DNA of 64,000 nt, taken from assembly GCA_958295835.1 (NCBI GenBank), contig OY282378.1:3621694-3685693 (forward strand), in the 5' to 3' direction. Shown here one piece after another: positions 21,005-30,166 of this stretch; the first letter of the stretch is position 1, and each line of letters begins with the position of its first letter. Both the position numbers and the translations under genes were made by a program. The notes below the pieces were generated by a model. The model did no database searches. It had not been told where the DNA came from and saw only the letters and a program-made list of their open reading frames with translations. The DNA comes from an uncultured Gammaproteobacteria bacterium. GTDB lineage: Bacteria; Pseudomonadota; Gammaproteobacteria; HK1.

Positions 21005-21334
21005 ATGAGCGCCGACTCGCAGCACTTCCAGTCCCAGGCCGTCACGATGCTGGCCATAGCGACCGGAGCGATCGGATTCGGGCTTTTCGGAGCGGACTTT
21101 CGTGTGAGCGTGGATCTTCTGCCCACGATGAAGTTCGGAGCCGGAGGGTATCTGATCTTTTCCTATGTGATGCTGGTCAAGTCGATCATTAGAATCCTGC
21201 AAAGTAAGGTCGTGACCGGCAAGGACGTGGCGCACGGACCGTTGTTCTACATGTTCCTGGTGGTGCTCTACGTCGTATCCATCTTCGTGGTCGGCATATT
21301 CGACAACCCGGCGAACAATCCGCCACCTGCATAG
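21005..21334 (+). CDS. Small membrane protein, hypothetical
   Basis: 109 residues from ATG 21005 with about three hydrophobic segments (AVTMLAIATGAIGFGLFGA, YLIFSYVMLVKSIIRIL, LFYMFLVVLYVVSIFVVGIF). No family recognised. Directly follows the 72-residue membrane protein. Confidence 0.5.
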   Translation: MSADSQHFQSQAVTMLAIATGAIGFGLFGADFRVSVDLLPTMKFGAGGYLIFSYVMLVKSIIRILQSKVVTGKDVAHGPLFYMFLVVLYVVSIFVVGIFDNPANNPPPA

Positions 21335-21367
21335 AGCAGCCCGGCACCGACAGCGCGGGCGCCCCGG

Positions 21368-21784
21368 TCATACCGGCTCGATCCGGTATTCATGGGTGAT
21401 CTCGACGCTTGCCCGCAGCATCGCGGTGGCGGAGCAGTACTTCTCGGCGGAGAGGTCCACGGCGCGGCGCACCGCGCTCTCCCGCAGCCCGGCGCCGCTC
21501 ACCACGAACACCATGTGGATGCGCGTGAACACCGCGGGCACCGCGTCCGCGCGTTCGGCTTCCAGCTCCACCCGGCAGTCCGCCACCGTCTGGCGCGCCT
21601 TGCGCAGGATCATGACCACGTCGAAAGCGCTGCACGCGCCGAGCCCGATGAGCAGGGTCTCCATGGGGCGCGGCCCGACGTTGCGGCCCCCCGCCTCGGG
21701 CGCGCCGTCGATCACCACGGCGTGTCCGCTCCCGGATTCGCCGACGAAGGCCACTCCGTCCAGCCATTTCACGGTCGCGCGCAT
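21368..21784 (-). CDS. OsmC-family peroxide reductase-like protein
   Basis: 138 residues from ATG 21784, which follows AGGAGTGGAGACG; the longer frame to 21823 lacks such a site. It has the OsmC/YhfA hallmarks: MRATVKWLDGVAFVGES, PMETLLIGLGACSAFDVV with the first redox Cys, and SAEKYCSATAML with the second. OsmC proteins reduce organic hydroperoxides with this Cys pair; the YhfA branch is less defined biochemically. It lies 28 bp after trpC on the same strand. Confidence 0.85.
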   Translation of the reverse strand: MRATVKWLDGVAFVGESGSGHAVVIDGAPEAGGRNVGPRPMETLLIGLGACSAFDVVMILRKARQTVADCRVELEAERADAVPAVFTRIHMVFVVSGAGLRESAVRRAVDLSAEKYCSATAMLRASVEITHEYRIEPV

Positions 21785-21812
21785 CGTCTCCACTCCTGCG
21801 GCGAAGGTCGCC

Positions 21813-22697
21813 TCACCACCCATCGAAGAACAGCTCTCGCAGCCTGGCCCCCGGGCGTTCGGACCGCATGAACGCCTCTCCCACCAGGAACCCGTGGACC
21901 CCGGCCGCGCGCAGGCGGGCGACGTCGGCGCGGGTGTGGATGCCGCTCTCGGTGATCACGGTGCGCCCGGCGGGGATGCGGTCGAGCAGATCCAGCGTGG
22001 TGTCGAGGGTCGTCTCGAACGTGCGGAGATCGCGGTTGTTGATCCCGAGCAGCAGCGGCTCGAGAGGAACGGCCCGCTCCAGCTCGGCCGCGTCGTGCAC
22101 CTCCACGAGGACGTCCATGCCCAGGTGCACGGCAAGTCCCGCGAGCTCGTTGAGCTGCGCGTCCCCGAGGGCGGCCACGATGAGGAGGATGCAGTCGGCC
22201 CCGAGCGCCCGCGCCTCGTAGACCTGGTAGGCATCGATCACGAAGTCCTTGCGCAGCACCGGCAGCCGGCTGGCCGATCGCGCCTCGACGAGATGATGGT
22301 CGGCGCCCTGGAAGAACGCCTCGTCGGTGAGCACCGACAGGGCCGCCGCGCCGCCCGCGGCGTAGTCGCGCGCGATCGCGTCCGGATCGAAGTCCTCGCG
22401 CAGCACGCCCCGGCTCGGCGACGCCTTCTTCAGCTCGGCGATCACCGCCGGCTCGCCCGCCGCGATGCGGGACTGAAGCGCCGCGGCGAATCCGCGCGGC
22501 GCGGCTTGCGCCTCGGCCCGCTCGCCGAGCGTCCGCAGGGGGGTCCGCTCCGCGCGGGCGGAGACCTCACGCGCCTTGTGGCGGATGATCCGCAGGAGGA
22601 TGTCCGGACAGTCCCGAAGGGCGCCGGCCGCGGTGGGTGTGCCGGCTGCGGCCGGCGTGCCGGACGGTACGTCCGGCCGAACGCCGCGCTCCGTCAT
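21813..22697 (-). CDS. trpC: Indole-3-glycerol phosphate synthase
   Basis: 294 residues from ATG 22697 ([11 protein letters not shown]); the family usually begins near the [15 protein letters not shown] segment at about residue 30, so the first ~25 residues are an extension and the true start may be further in. Conserved TIM-barrel pieces include [49 protein letters not shown] and ITESGI. The enzyme closes the indole ring in tryptophan synthesis. It follows trpD with a 144-bp gap of low-complexity sequence. Confidence 0.95.
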   Translation of the reverse strand: MTERGVRPDVPSGTPAAAGTPTAAGALRDCPDILLRIIRHKAREVSARAERTPLRTLGERAEAQAAPRGFAAALQSRIAAGEPAVIAELKKASPSRGVLREDFDPDAIARDYAAGGAAALSVLTDEAFFQGADHHLVEARSASRLPVLRKDFVIDAYQVYEARALGADCILLIVAALGDAQLNELAGLAVHLGMDVLVEVHDAAELERAVPLEPLLLGINNRDLRTFETTLDTTLDLLDRIPAGRTVITESGIHTRADVARLRAAGVHGFLVGEAFMRSERPGARLRELFFDGW

Positions 22698-22841
22698 GAG
22701 TGCGTGCCCGTGCCGGCCGGGTTCGTGCGTTCCCGATAGCCACGGGCCGCTTGAAAGCATCCGATGCCGGGCCGGTATCCCGCCACGATCGGCTGAACGC
22801 CGCGCACCGTCACGCGTGCATACCCGTACCGGCCCCGCGCC

Positions 22842-23855
22842 TTACGCATTGCTGATCGCCACGAGCCGGTCGAGGACGTCCGCTGCCCGGCCGGAGGCGA
22901 TGCTCCCGCGCGCGCGGCCGATCCCGTCCTCCAGGCTCGATGCGATGCCGCTCACGTAGACCGCCGCCGCGGCGTTGAGGATCGTGACGTCCGCCGCCGG
23001 TCCCGGATCGCCGGCCAGCACCGAGCGGATCACGGCGAGGCTCGCTTGCGGTGAATCCACGGTGATCGATTCGACCGCGGCGGGCGTGAATCCGAGCGCG
23101 CCCGCGTCCAGCGTATGGCAGCGCACCGCACCGTCGCGCAGCTCCGCCACGTGGGTCGGCGCGCCGAGGCTCAGCTCGTCGAGCCCGTCCTCGGAGTGCA
23201 CCACCATGACGTGCTCGCTGCCCAGCTCCCCGAGCACCCGGGCGAGCGGCTCGACGAGCTCGCGGGCAAAGACACCGATGACCTGGCGGAGCGCCCCCGC
23301 CGGGTTGGTGAGGGGGCCGAGCACGTTGAAGATCGTGCGCACCGCCATCTCGCGCCGGGGTCCGATGGCGTGCTTCATCGCGCCGTGATGGGCCGGCGCG
23401 AACAGGAACCCCACGCCGGCCTCGCCGATGCAGCGCGCGATCCGCTCGGGAGGGAGGTCGAGCCGGACCCCGGCCGCCTCCAGCACGTCCGCGCTCCCCG
23501 AGCGGCCGGACACCGAGCGGTTGCCGTGCTTCGCGACCCTCGCGCCGGCTCCGGCCGCGACGAGCGCGCTCGCGGTGGAAATGTTGAACGTCCCGCTGGC
23601 ATCACCGCCGGTGCCGCAGGTGTCGACGAGATGGGTCTTGCCGACCTCGACGCGGGTTGCCAGACGCCGCATCACCGCCGCCGCGGCGGCGATCTCCTCC
23701 ACCGTCTCGCCTTTCATCCGCAGCCCGACCAGGAAGCCGCCGACCTGCGCCGGGGTGCATTCGCCGGTCATGATATCGTGCATGACGCCAGTCATCTGCG
23801 CGCCGTCGAGGTCGCGTCGCTCGATGACGGCGCGGATCGCCGATTGGATGTCCAT
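22842..23855 (-). CDS. trpD: Anthranilate phosphoribosyltransferase
   Basis: 337 residues from ATG 23855. Family motifs are present: VDTCGTGGDASGTFNIST (PRPP binding), KHGNRSVSGRSGSADVLEA, FLFAPAHHGAMKHAIGPRRE, RTIFNVLGPLTNPA, and EDGLDELSL. It transfers phosphoribose to anthranilate in tryptophan synthesis. Length is standard. trpE and trpG are not next to it; the upstream neighbour is gph, an arrangement also seen in gammaproteobacteria where gph adjoins trp genes. Confidence 0.96.
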   Translation of the reverse strand: MDIQSAIRAVIERRDLDGAQMTGVMHDIMTGECTPAQVGGFLVGLRMKGETVEEIAAAAAVMRRLATRVEVGKTHLVDTCGTGGDASGTFNISTASALVAAGAGARVAKHGNRSVSGRSGSADVLEAAGVRLDLPPERIARCIGEAGVGFLFAPAHHGAMKHAIGPRREMAVRTIFNVLGPLTNPAGALRQVIGVFARELVEPLARVLGELGSEHVMVVHSEDGLDELSLGAPTHVAELRDGAVRCHTLDAGALGFTPAAVESITVDSPQASLAVIRSVLAGDPGPAADVTILNAAAAVYVSGIASSLEDGIGRARGSIASGRAADVLDRLVAISNA

Positions 23856-23986
23856 CGTTATCCCACCTTCACCTGGAACGACTCGTTCCTCACCTGTCCA
23901 TGCACTGGCCGGGGGAGCCGGCGATTCCGCGCCGCGGAATCGCGAAGCGACCGCGACAGCGGTCGCCCCCGGGACCTCCGATTATG

Positions 23987-24724
23987 TCATCGGCCGGGAT
24001 GCTCTGCCGCCGCCGGTGCGCCGAAGCACAGCGAGGCGAGCTCATCGAGTGAATCGATGACCGCATCGGGTGCGGCTTCCGAGATGTCGCGTCCGTGGTT
24101 GTAGCCGTAGCTCACGCACACTACGCGCATCCCTGCCGCGCGTGCGGCCTCCACATCGTTGATCGAGTCGCCGGCGAACACCGACTGCGCGACCGGGACG
24201 CCAAGCGCGGAGCAGGTGTGGAGCAGCGGCAACGGATGGGGCTTGCGGCGCGCGAGCGAATCGCCGCCGAGCACCAGCTCGAAGGAGTCGCGTAGCGCAA
24301 GGTGCGCGAGGAGCGCGACGGCGGGGGCGTGAGGCTTGTTGGTGATGCAGGCGAGGGCGGCGCCATGCGCGCGCAGCGCCGCGAGCCCCTCGTGCACCCC
24401 GGGGTAGACTCGGCTGCGGTCGTGGCCGTGCATGGAATAGAGATCGAGAAACGCCGCGCACGCTTCGCGGAGCAGCCCGGGGTCCGCCGGCGCATCGGGC
24501 TCGCCGGTGAGGGCGCGTTCGACGAGCCGCTCCACGCCGTTGCCGACCCACCTGCGCACGAGGGCTTCGCCCCTCGGTGGAATCCCGAACCGCGGCATGA
24601 TCCGGTCGATGCACCAGGCGATGTCGGGGACCGAGTCGACGAGGGTTCCGTCGAGATCGAGCGCGACGAGTCTCGGCGGCGGACGGCCGAGGATGTGTGC
24701 CGGCTCGGGAGGGTTGGAGCTCAT
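23987..24724 (-). CDS. gph: Phosphoglycolate phosphatase-like HAD hydrolase
   Basis: 245 residues from ATG 24724. HAD motifs: LDLDGTLVDSVPD (nucleophile Asp), CITNKPHAPA (motif II), RRKPHPLPLL (motif III Lys) and VFAGDSINDVEAARAAG (motif IV), with a helical cap between I and II. This matches Gph, which clears 2-phosphoglycolate arising from oxidised DNA ends. It is encoded between djlA and trpD on the same strand. Confidence 0.9.
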   Translation of the reverse strand: MSSNPPEPAHILGRPPPRLVALDLDGTLVDSVPDIAWCIDRIMPRFGIPPRGEALVRRWVGNGVERLVERALTGEPDAPADPGLLREACAAFLDLYSMHGHDRSRVYPGVHEGLAALRAHGAALACITNKPHAPAVALLAHLALRDSFELVLGGDSLARRKPHPLPLLHTCSALGVPVAQSVFAGDSINDVEAARAAGMRVVCVSYGYNHGRDISEAAPDAVIDSLDELASLCFGAPAAAEHPGR

Positions 24725-24745
24725 GCGCCGGGATACGGCGCCGGC

Positions 24746-25582
24746 TCAAAGGCCGCGCACCTGCTTGAGCCGATCGTAGGCGGCCTTGATCTCGCGTGTC
24801 TTCTCGGTCGCGACCCGCATCATCTCCTCCGGCAGCCCCTTGGCGACCAGCTTGTCGGGGTGGTGCCGGTTCATCATCCGGCGGTAGGCCCGCTTGAGCT
24901 CGGCATCCGAACAGGTCTCCTCCACCCCGAGAATGGCGTACGCGTCGCGGGCCGAGAGTGCGTCCGAGGGCTTGCCGCCCCGTGCGTGCCGCTCCGCCCG
25001 CACCATGGCCTCGAGGCGATCCAGCTCTCCGGCGGGGAGGCGCAGCCGCGCGCAGATGGACTCCAGCAACGCCCGCTCCTGCGAATGCAGCTCGCCGTCG
25101 GCGTACGCCGCGTGCAGGAGGATCTCGACGAACATCGTGATGAGGTGGGAGCTGTACCGGCATTCGCGGCGAAGCTGATCGAGGACCTCGCCGATGGGAA
25201 ATCCGGGTGCCCGCCCTTCGCGAAAGAGCCGCTGGGCGAGCTGCCGATGGGAGCCGGTGAGCTGCATCTCGTCCATCACCCGCGCCGCGAGCCGGATCTC
25301 GTCGCGGGTGACGAATCCGTCCGCCTTGGCCAGATGGCCCATCACCGCGAACGTGGCGGTGAAGAACGCGGTCTGGGTCCGCTCCCGCGAGTCGAGGAAA
25401 TCGGGGGAGTCGAGAAAGTCCGGCGAGTCGAAGTCGTCGAGGAAGTCGGGGTCCGCCCGGCCGCCGCCCCGGCTTGCCGGGCGGTCGAAGTTGTGCCCGA
25501 GCGCCACTCCGACCAGAGCGCCGAGCGGCCCGCCGAGCGCGAAGCCGAGCGCACCTCCGAGAACTTTTCCGAGCCAGCTCAT
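24746..25582 (-). CDS. djlA: DnaJ-like co-chaperone DjlA
   Basis: 278 residues from ATG 25582. The N-terminal glycine-zipper membrane segment (LGKVLGGALGFALGGPLG) is followed by an acidic linker containing a SPDFLD duplication, a TerB-like helical domain (FFTATFAVMGHLAKADG onward) and a C-terminal J domain with DAYAILGVEE and the MNRHHPDKLVAKG loop bearing the HPD tripeptide. It stimulates DnaK at the inner membrane. Standard order and length for the family. Confidence 0.93.
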   Translation of the reverse strand: MSWLGKVLGGALGFALGGPLGALVGVALGHNFDRPASRGGGRADPDFLDDFDSPDFLDSPDFLDSRERTQTAFFTATFAVMGHLAKADGFVTRDEIRLAARVMDEMQLTGSHRQLAQRLFREGRAPGFPIGEVLDQLRRECRYSSHLITMFVEILLHAAYADGELHSQERALLESICARLRLPAGELDRLEAMVRAERHARGGKPSDALSARDAYAILGVEETCSDAELKRAYRRMMNRHHPDKLVAKGLPEEMMRVATEKTREIKAAYDRLKQVRGL

Positions 25583-25774
25583 CGCCTTCGCATGTGCATT
25601 CGGGTGCGTACCGACGAATCGGGATTACACAGGACGCCGCCGTCTCGGGCAACGTGCGCTTCCATGTCCGGCCGGCCGGGTCCGATGACGAGAACGTCAT
25701 TGTCCGCGCCTCCGGCGAGCGTGTCGTTCATCGCGAGCCAACGCGAGACCGTCAGCGGCGTCACCTTGCCGACC

Positions 25775-27097
25775 TCACTTCCCGTAATGCTGCTCCGGCA
25801 GCCACAGCGCGAGCTGCGGGAAGATCATCACCAGGGCCAGGGCGAGGGTCATGACCAGGACGAAGGGGATGATGGAGCGGTAGATGTCGCCGAGTCCGAT
25901 TTCGGGCGGCGCCATCGCCCGCATCAGGAACAGGTTGTAGCCGAAGGGCGGCGTCATGTACGCGATCTGGCAGGTGATGGTGTAGAGCACCCCGTACCAG
26001 ATGAGATCGAAGCCCAGGACCTTGACCAGCGGCACGTAGAGCGGAGCGACGATCACCAGCATCGCGGTGTCGTCGAGAAACGTGCCCATCAGCAGGAACG
26101 AGAGCTGCATCAGGATCAGCACCTGCCAGGGGCCGAGCCCGAGCCGTTCGAGGAAGAAGCCCTCGATCGCGCGCACCGCGCCCAGCCCGTCGAACACCGC
26201 GCCGAAGCAGAGCGCGGCGAGGATGATCCACATGAACATGCAGCTCACCCCGAGGGTCTTGCGCATCGTCGCTTCCATGACCTTCGCGCTGAGCCGGCCC
26301 CTGAAGAGCGCCGCGAGGGTCGCGCCGGCCGCGCCCACCGCGGAGCTCTCGACCAGGCTCGTGTAGCCCATGAGGAACAGCCCCGTCATGGAGAAGAAGA
26401 TGAGGAACGGCAGGATCCCGGCTCTCAGCAGCTTCATCTTCTCGCCGAGCGGGACCTGGCGCTCCTCCCTCGGGAGCACCGGGCCGAGGTGGGGCTGGAG
26501 CCGGCAGCGCACCGCGATGTAGACGATGAACAGCACCGCCATCATCAGGCCGGGAATGGCCCCGGCCAGCCAGAGCTGGCCCACCGGCTGGCGGGCGATC
26601 ATGCCGTAGAGCACCAGCACCACGCTCGGCGGCACCAGGATCCCGAGCGAGCTGCCGGCCTGGATGACCCCGGTGACCATGATCTTGTCGTACCCGCGGC
26701 GCAGCAGCTCGGGGAGCGCGATGGTCGCGCCGATGGCCATGCCGGCGACGCTGAGGCCGTTCATCGCCGAAACCACCACCATCACCCCGATGGTGCCGAT
26801 CGCCAGCCCCCCGCGCACCGGCCCGAACCACACGTGGAACATCCGGTAGAGATCGTCGGCGATGCCGGATTCGGAGAGCATGAAGCCCATGTAGATGAAC
26901 ATCGGCAGGGTGAGCAGCGGATACCACTTCATCAGCTTCATCGCGGCCGAGAAGGCCATCTCGCTGCCGCCGTCGCCCCACAGCAGGAGCGCCGAGATGA
27001 CCGCCACCGAGCCGATCGCGGCGAAGACCCGCTGCCCGGTGATGAGCATCAGCATCATCGAGGCGAACATCAGCAGCGCGATCATCTCGTAGCTCAT
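25775..27097 (-). CDS. TRAP transporter large permease (DctM type)
   Basis: 440 residues from ATG 27097, about 12 membrane helices. DctM features include RVFAAIGSVA near the N-terminus, SEMAFSAAMKLMKWYPLLTLPMFIYMG, GASSLGILVPPSVVLVLYG-like sequence, and LDDTAMLVIVAPL. Together with the small subunit 9 bp upstream it forms the Na+-coupled permease of a tripartite periplasmic transporter. The cognate periplasmic binding protein is not in this cluster. Substrate unknown. Confidence 0.93.
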   Translation of the reverse strand: MSYEMIALLMFASMMLMLITGQRVFAAIGSVAVISALLLWGDGGSEMAFSAAMKLMKWYPLLTLPMFIYMGFMLSESGIADDLYRMFHVWFGPVRGGLAIGTIGVMVVVSAMNGLSVAGMAIGATIALPELLRRGYDKIMVTGVIQAGSSLGILVPPSVVLVLYGMIARQPVGQLWLAGAIPGLMMAVLFIVYIAVRCRLQPHLGPVLPREERQVPLGEKMKLLRAGILPFLIFFSMTGLFLMGYTSLVESSAVGAAGATLAALFRGRLSAKVMEATMRKTLGVSCMFMWIILAALCFGAVFDGLGAVRAIEGFFLERLGLGPWQVLILMQLSFLLMGTFLDDTAMLVIVAPLYVPLVKVLGFDLIWYGVLYTITCQIAYMTPPFGYNLFLMRAMAPPEIGLGDIYRSIIPFVLVMTLALALVMIFPQLALWLPEQHYGK

Positions 27098-27106
27098 CGG
27101 GGATCC

Positions 27107-27613
27107 TCAGAGCTCCTCGCCCCGGAGCTTCGCGACGTCCCTGAACAGCACCGCGAACGCCTGGAGCAGCATCAGGAAGATGCCGATGCAGGCGACGATC
27201 TTGATCGGCGCCATGTACGGGCGCCAGGAGGAGTAGCTGCGCTCGCCGTACTCCAGCGCGTACTGGGTGCTGGAGAAGCCGCCGTAGAGCAGCAGCACCA
27301 GGTACACGAGCAGGAACACGATGGTGAACGAGTCCACCCATGTCCGGGTGCGCGGCGACCAGGCCCCGTAGAGGAGGTCCATGCGCACGTGGTTGTCGAG
27401 CTGCATGGAGTACGGGCCGCCGAGCAGGTAGTAGGCGACCATGGCGAACTGCGCCATCTCCAGGGTCCAGAGAGACGGCAGGAAGAAGGTCTTCGAGACG
27501 GACGACCAGAGCAGGATGGCCGCCATCGCGAAGATCAGGTACATCGCGAAGCGGCCGACCCTGCGGTTGACCGCGTCGACGTAGCGCACGTAGGTCCTGA
27601 CGGCGTTCGGCAT
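27107..27613 (-). CDS. TRAP transporter small permease (DctQ type)
   Basis: 168 residues from ATG 27613 with four helices and the DctQ-type WSSVSKTFFLPSLWTLEMAQ and LLGGPYSMQLDNHVRMDLLY segments. Its stop is 9 bp before the DctM-type gene, and a DUF169 gene lies 69 bp upstream, making a three-gene unit. Confidence 0.9.
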   Translation of the reverse strand: MPNAVRTYVRYVDAVNRRVGRFAMYLIFAMAAILLWSSVSKTFFLPSLWTLEMAQFAMVAYYLLGGPYSMQLDNHVRMDLLYGAWSPRTRTWVDSFTIVFLLVYLVLLLYGGFSSTQYALEYGERSYSSWRPYMAPIKIVACIGIFLMLLQAFAVLFRDVAKLRGEEL

Positions 27614-27682
27614 GGCTCGAGCGCCGGCGTTCGTCAGGGAGCCCGGCGGCGGCCACGGGCCGGGCCGGGGTCCGTTCCCACG

Positions 27683-28438
27683 CTACGAGAGCCGCTGGAG
27701 GGACTCCCGGACGGTCGGCCGCCCGCCCGATTCGACGTCCGCCCTCCGGCGCTCGTGGAACATCGCCAGGGTCCTGTTGGCCTGAGCGAACGCGGCAATC
27801 TGCTCGCAGTATCGATCGAGCTTGCTCCCCGGCAGCGCCCACAGGGCCACGTCGTCGGACAGCGCATCGAGATAGGCCCGCGCGCCGCAGCAGCCCAGGC
27901 TCATGGCCGCGGCTCCGTGATTGAGCGCTCCCGGGACGATCGCGCAGGCAGGGCGGCCCATCGCCGGCGGTTGACCGCCATCGACCCGCCCCACCGCCTC
28001 GCTCAGCACGAGCCCCTGTCGGGCATGGGCGAACAGCAGGACCAGATCGGGATCTGCCGGGAAGTCGGCGAGCGGCCCGTAGAGCGCGTGCTTCACCTCG
28101 TGCTGCACGACCGGGATGGCCGCGACTTCGTCCTCGCGCACGTAGTCGAGCCCCATCATGGCTTCCAGGGAGACCCGTAGCTCCTCCGGCTGCGAGGCCG
28201 GGGCCTGGGAAAAGTGATGGGTGTGGATGCCGATGGAGCACAGGGCGTGATGTCCTGCCGAGGTGGCGAACGTGTGCTTGGCGGCCTCCTGCCAGAACAC
28301 GCATCCGGCTGGAACCGAGCCGTCGAATTCGGGGACGCCCTCCGGCACGGCCTCGCACAAGGCCATCGCGATGGGCGGCAGAGACAGATCCAGCGCTTGC
28401 GTCAGTTGTTCGGCTTGTCTTCGGCGATCCTGTGTCAT
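27683..28438 (-). CDS. DUF169-family protein
   Basis: 251 residues from ATG 28438, which has AGGAGG upstream; the frame continues to 28504 without support. It fits DUF169 (COG2043): LDLSLPPIAMALCE, CVFWQEAA-KHTFAT, and a cluster of cysteines (GCCGARAYL) near the C-terminus. The biochemical role of DUF169 is not established; the conserved Cys/His set suggests metal or cofactor binding. Its position ahead of the TRAP permease genes suggests a shared physiological role. Confidence 0.75.
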   Translation of the reverse strand: MTQDRRRQAEQLTQALDLSLPPIAMALCEAVPEGVPEFDGSVPAGCVFWQEAAKHTFATSAGHHALCSIGIHTHHFSQAPASQPEELRVSLEAMMGLDYVREDEVAAIPVVQHEVKHALYGPLADFPADPDLVLLFAHARQGLVLSEAVGRVDGGQPPAMGRPACAIVPGALNHGAAAMSLGCCGARAYLDALSDDVALWALPGSKLDRYCEQIAAFAQANRTLAMFHERRRADVESGGRPTVRESLQRLS

Positions 28439-28527
28439 CGGGATTCGTCCTCCTGGCGGTTGTTGGCGAGTCGGATATTTCGAGCAGGGTGTGACGAGAA
28501 CCACTTTGCTTTCATGAGCGCATCACG

Positions 28528-28761
28528 TCAATCGCGGTCTGGGCACACTGTGATTTCCTGGCAGGTCGCGCCTGGAAAGATGTCGCCGTCCGGGCCGGCC
28601 AGCACGCCCTGGTGGACGTAGAACGACCGGCCATCATAGCCGGTGAACCATGCCATGTTGGACGGATCGCAGGTGAACAGGACCTCGACCCCGGCCCGGT
28701 TCATGGCCTGCCGGGTGCCGCGAAGCCGCTCGGCGTACTCGCCGCGGCTGAACGGAAGCAT
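28528..28761 (-). pseudogene. M24/creatinase-N fragment (DoeA-like)
   Basis: 77 codons from ATG 28761: MLPFSRGEYAERLRGTRQ, EVLFTCDPSNMAWFTGYDG, RSFYVHQGVL, then an unrelated ending and a stop. This is the first part of the N-terminal domain of an Xaa-Pro peptidase-like enzyme such as ectoine hydrolase; the catalytic pita-bread domain is absent. The 30-bp dispersed repeat sits immediately before the start, suggesting that insertion or recombination created the fragment. Confidence 0.75.
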
Positions 28762-28765
28762 TCTA

Positions 28766-28795
28766 GTCCAACGAGAGATGAGCCTGAAGGGAGGG
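28766..28795 (-). repeat. Dispersed 30-bp repeat, copy B
   Basis: The minus strand reads CCCTCCCTTCAG then GCTCATCTCTCGTTGGAC, one mismatch from copy A at 7661-7690. It sits 4 bp upstream of the ATG of the DoeA-like fragment. Confidence 0.8.
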
Positions 28796-29217
28796 GGCAA
28801 CTCCAGCTCGTCCGGGGCAACGGCATCGACGAACTGGTGCGAAACCACGAAGCGCTTTCCCGGTTCAGAACAACGGTGGCCAATCTCGGCCGCATCCATC
28901 ACGAAACGGGATCGTATGCCAGGACGATCGGCTTCCTGAGCCACATCGACAGTCCGGCCGAAGCGGGCCAGTTGGCGAGTCTCGTGGAAACAGGAGGGCA
29001 GCAACGCGCGCGTGCGGCCATTGAAGTACTTGGCAAATCCCGCGCATTACGCGCTACGCACCGTCTGGGCGACGCCGTTGTCTCAGCGATCAAGCTAATC
29101 GCCGCGACTGTCGTGCAGATGGGACTTGCGGCCCTCGTTCTGCTGAATCGGGGCCTGCGTTCCGCGATACTGACTCATGTCGGCCGCGACAACTGATTGC
29201 AAGTGAGGGAGGATCAT
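28796..29217. other. Degenerate region, no recognisable gene
   Basis: About 420 bp between the DoeA-like fragment and the restriction endonuclease. Open frames exist on both strands but none matches a family I recognise or has a supported start. A purine-rich ribosome site (GAGGGAGGAT) at its right end belongs to the endonuclease gene. Confidence 0.5.
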
Positions 29218-30141
29218 ATGTCCGCCGGACACTCGAACAATAGAAGGGGAATCGGACCGCAATGCGGGAGCGACGATGTTTTCTCAAGGCGGATGAGGCG
29301 ACATCAGAGCTGGTACAGGGATCGGGTGCTCTGCGTACCTTATGGGACCGGTCCCTGGAAAAGATCCAGGACTTGCTACGGGAACATGCTGACCGGGGAA
29401 TCCGCAAATACAGGTCTCAACTTCCTGACTCCCGGCATCTTTGCGCTGGCCAAGCAGCGGATTGCGGAAGGCCCCGGAGCGGAGCCGTTTCGACTGCTGC
29501 GAAACATGCTGTCGAGCCAGCCGATGTGTTTCAATCTGTTCGGTGAGCTCGCACTCGACCTCGACAATGCCGCCGAACTGGTGCAAGCCTTATGGAGAAC
29601 AAGCGCCATACGTGTGACGTGCATCCGCTTCGATTGGGCACCGGCTCCCGCGGCCGAGTACCTGGACGACGGGACGGCGTTCGACGCGTTCATCGAGTAC
29701 GAAACGGACGAGGGGCGGATGGGTTTCACCGGTATCGAGACCAAGCTCAGGGAGCGATTTTCGCCGAAGGAATACGACGGGAAGAAATATAGACGCTGGA
29801 TGACGAAGGATGCACCATGGCGGACGGATGCAGGCGGCCAGGTGTCCAGGACGAGTCACAACCAGCTCTGGCGCGATCATCTGCTCGCATGGGCCATGCT
29901 GCGGCATCCCGATTCCAGGTATACGGAGGGGAGACTGACCGTCGTGTATCACCCGGGAGACCGCCGCGGCCGGAACGTGATCGGGGGATATCGTGGACTC
30001 TTGCGCGACGAGGCGACGTTTTCCGCGTTCGATCTGGCTACCGTGGTGGCCGCCTGGAAGCCATTGGTGGGGAAATGGCTGTCGAGGTTCGAACAACGGT
30101 ACCTGACGCTGGAGAGCAGCGAAAACACCGAGGGCCGATGA
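29218..30141 (+). CDS. PGN_0703-type restriction endonuclease-like protein
   Basis: 307 residues from ATG 29218 behind GGGAGGAT. The family pattern is clear: RHQSWYRDRVLCVPYGTGP, YGNMLTGESANTGLNFL, EPFRLLRNMLSSQPMCFNLFG, and a PD-(D/E)xK core with TAFDAFIEYETDEGRMGF followed by GIETKL (Glu ~174, Lys ~176). Then NQLWRDHLLAWAML and VVYHPGDRRGRN. Proteins of this group are annotated as putative restriction endonucleases. No methyltransferase is paired with it here apart from the truncated DUF1156 gene 2.8 kb away, so it may be a solitary nuclease. It faces the YcjF-like gene tail to tail. Confidence 0.8.
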   Translation: MSAGHSNNRRGIGPQCGSDDVFSRRMRRHQSWYRDRVLCVPYGTGPWKRSRTCYGNMLTGESANTGLNFLTPGIFALAKQRIAEGPGAEPFRLLRNMLSSQPMCFNLFGELALDLDNAAELVQALWRTSAIRVTCIRFDWAPAPAAEYLDDGTAFDAFIEYETDEGRMGFTGIETKLRERFSPKEYDGKKYRRWMTKDAPWRTDAGGQVSRTSHNQLWRDHLLAWAMLRHPDSRYTEGRLTVVYHPGDRRGRNVIGGYRGLLRDEATFSAFDLATVVAAWKPLVGKWLSRFEQRYLTLESSENTEGR

Positions 30142-30166
30142 GGTCCACAGCGGCCACTTCGGCTCT

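Noticed and set aside
20658-21192. Alternative plus frames over the two small membrane proteins
   Set aside because: They lack hydrophobic patterning and starts; the two membrane-protein frames have adjoining stop and start and better composition.
25579-25764. 60-residue minus ORF between djlA and dctM
   Set aside because: No convincing ribosome site or family; overlaps the spacer only and could be a relic, but nothing supports it.
24302-28180. 1292-codon open frame on the plus strand
   Set aside because: It is antisense to gph, djlA, the TRAP genes and DUF169, is rich in His/Glu/Asp/Arg low-complexity sequence and has no domain; GC-rich codon bias keeps the frame open.
25761-28358. 865-codon minus frame across the TRAP operon
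   Set aside because: Arg/Gly-rich shadow in a second frame of the same strand as dctM, dctQ and DUF169.
29095-29178. 27-codon minus ORF (MSQYRGTQAPIQQ...)
   Set aside because: No ribosome site and no context to support translation; too short to judge.
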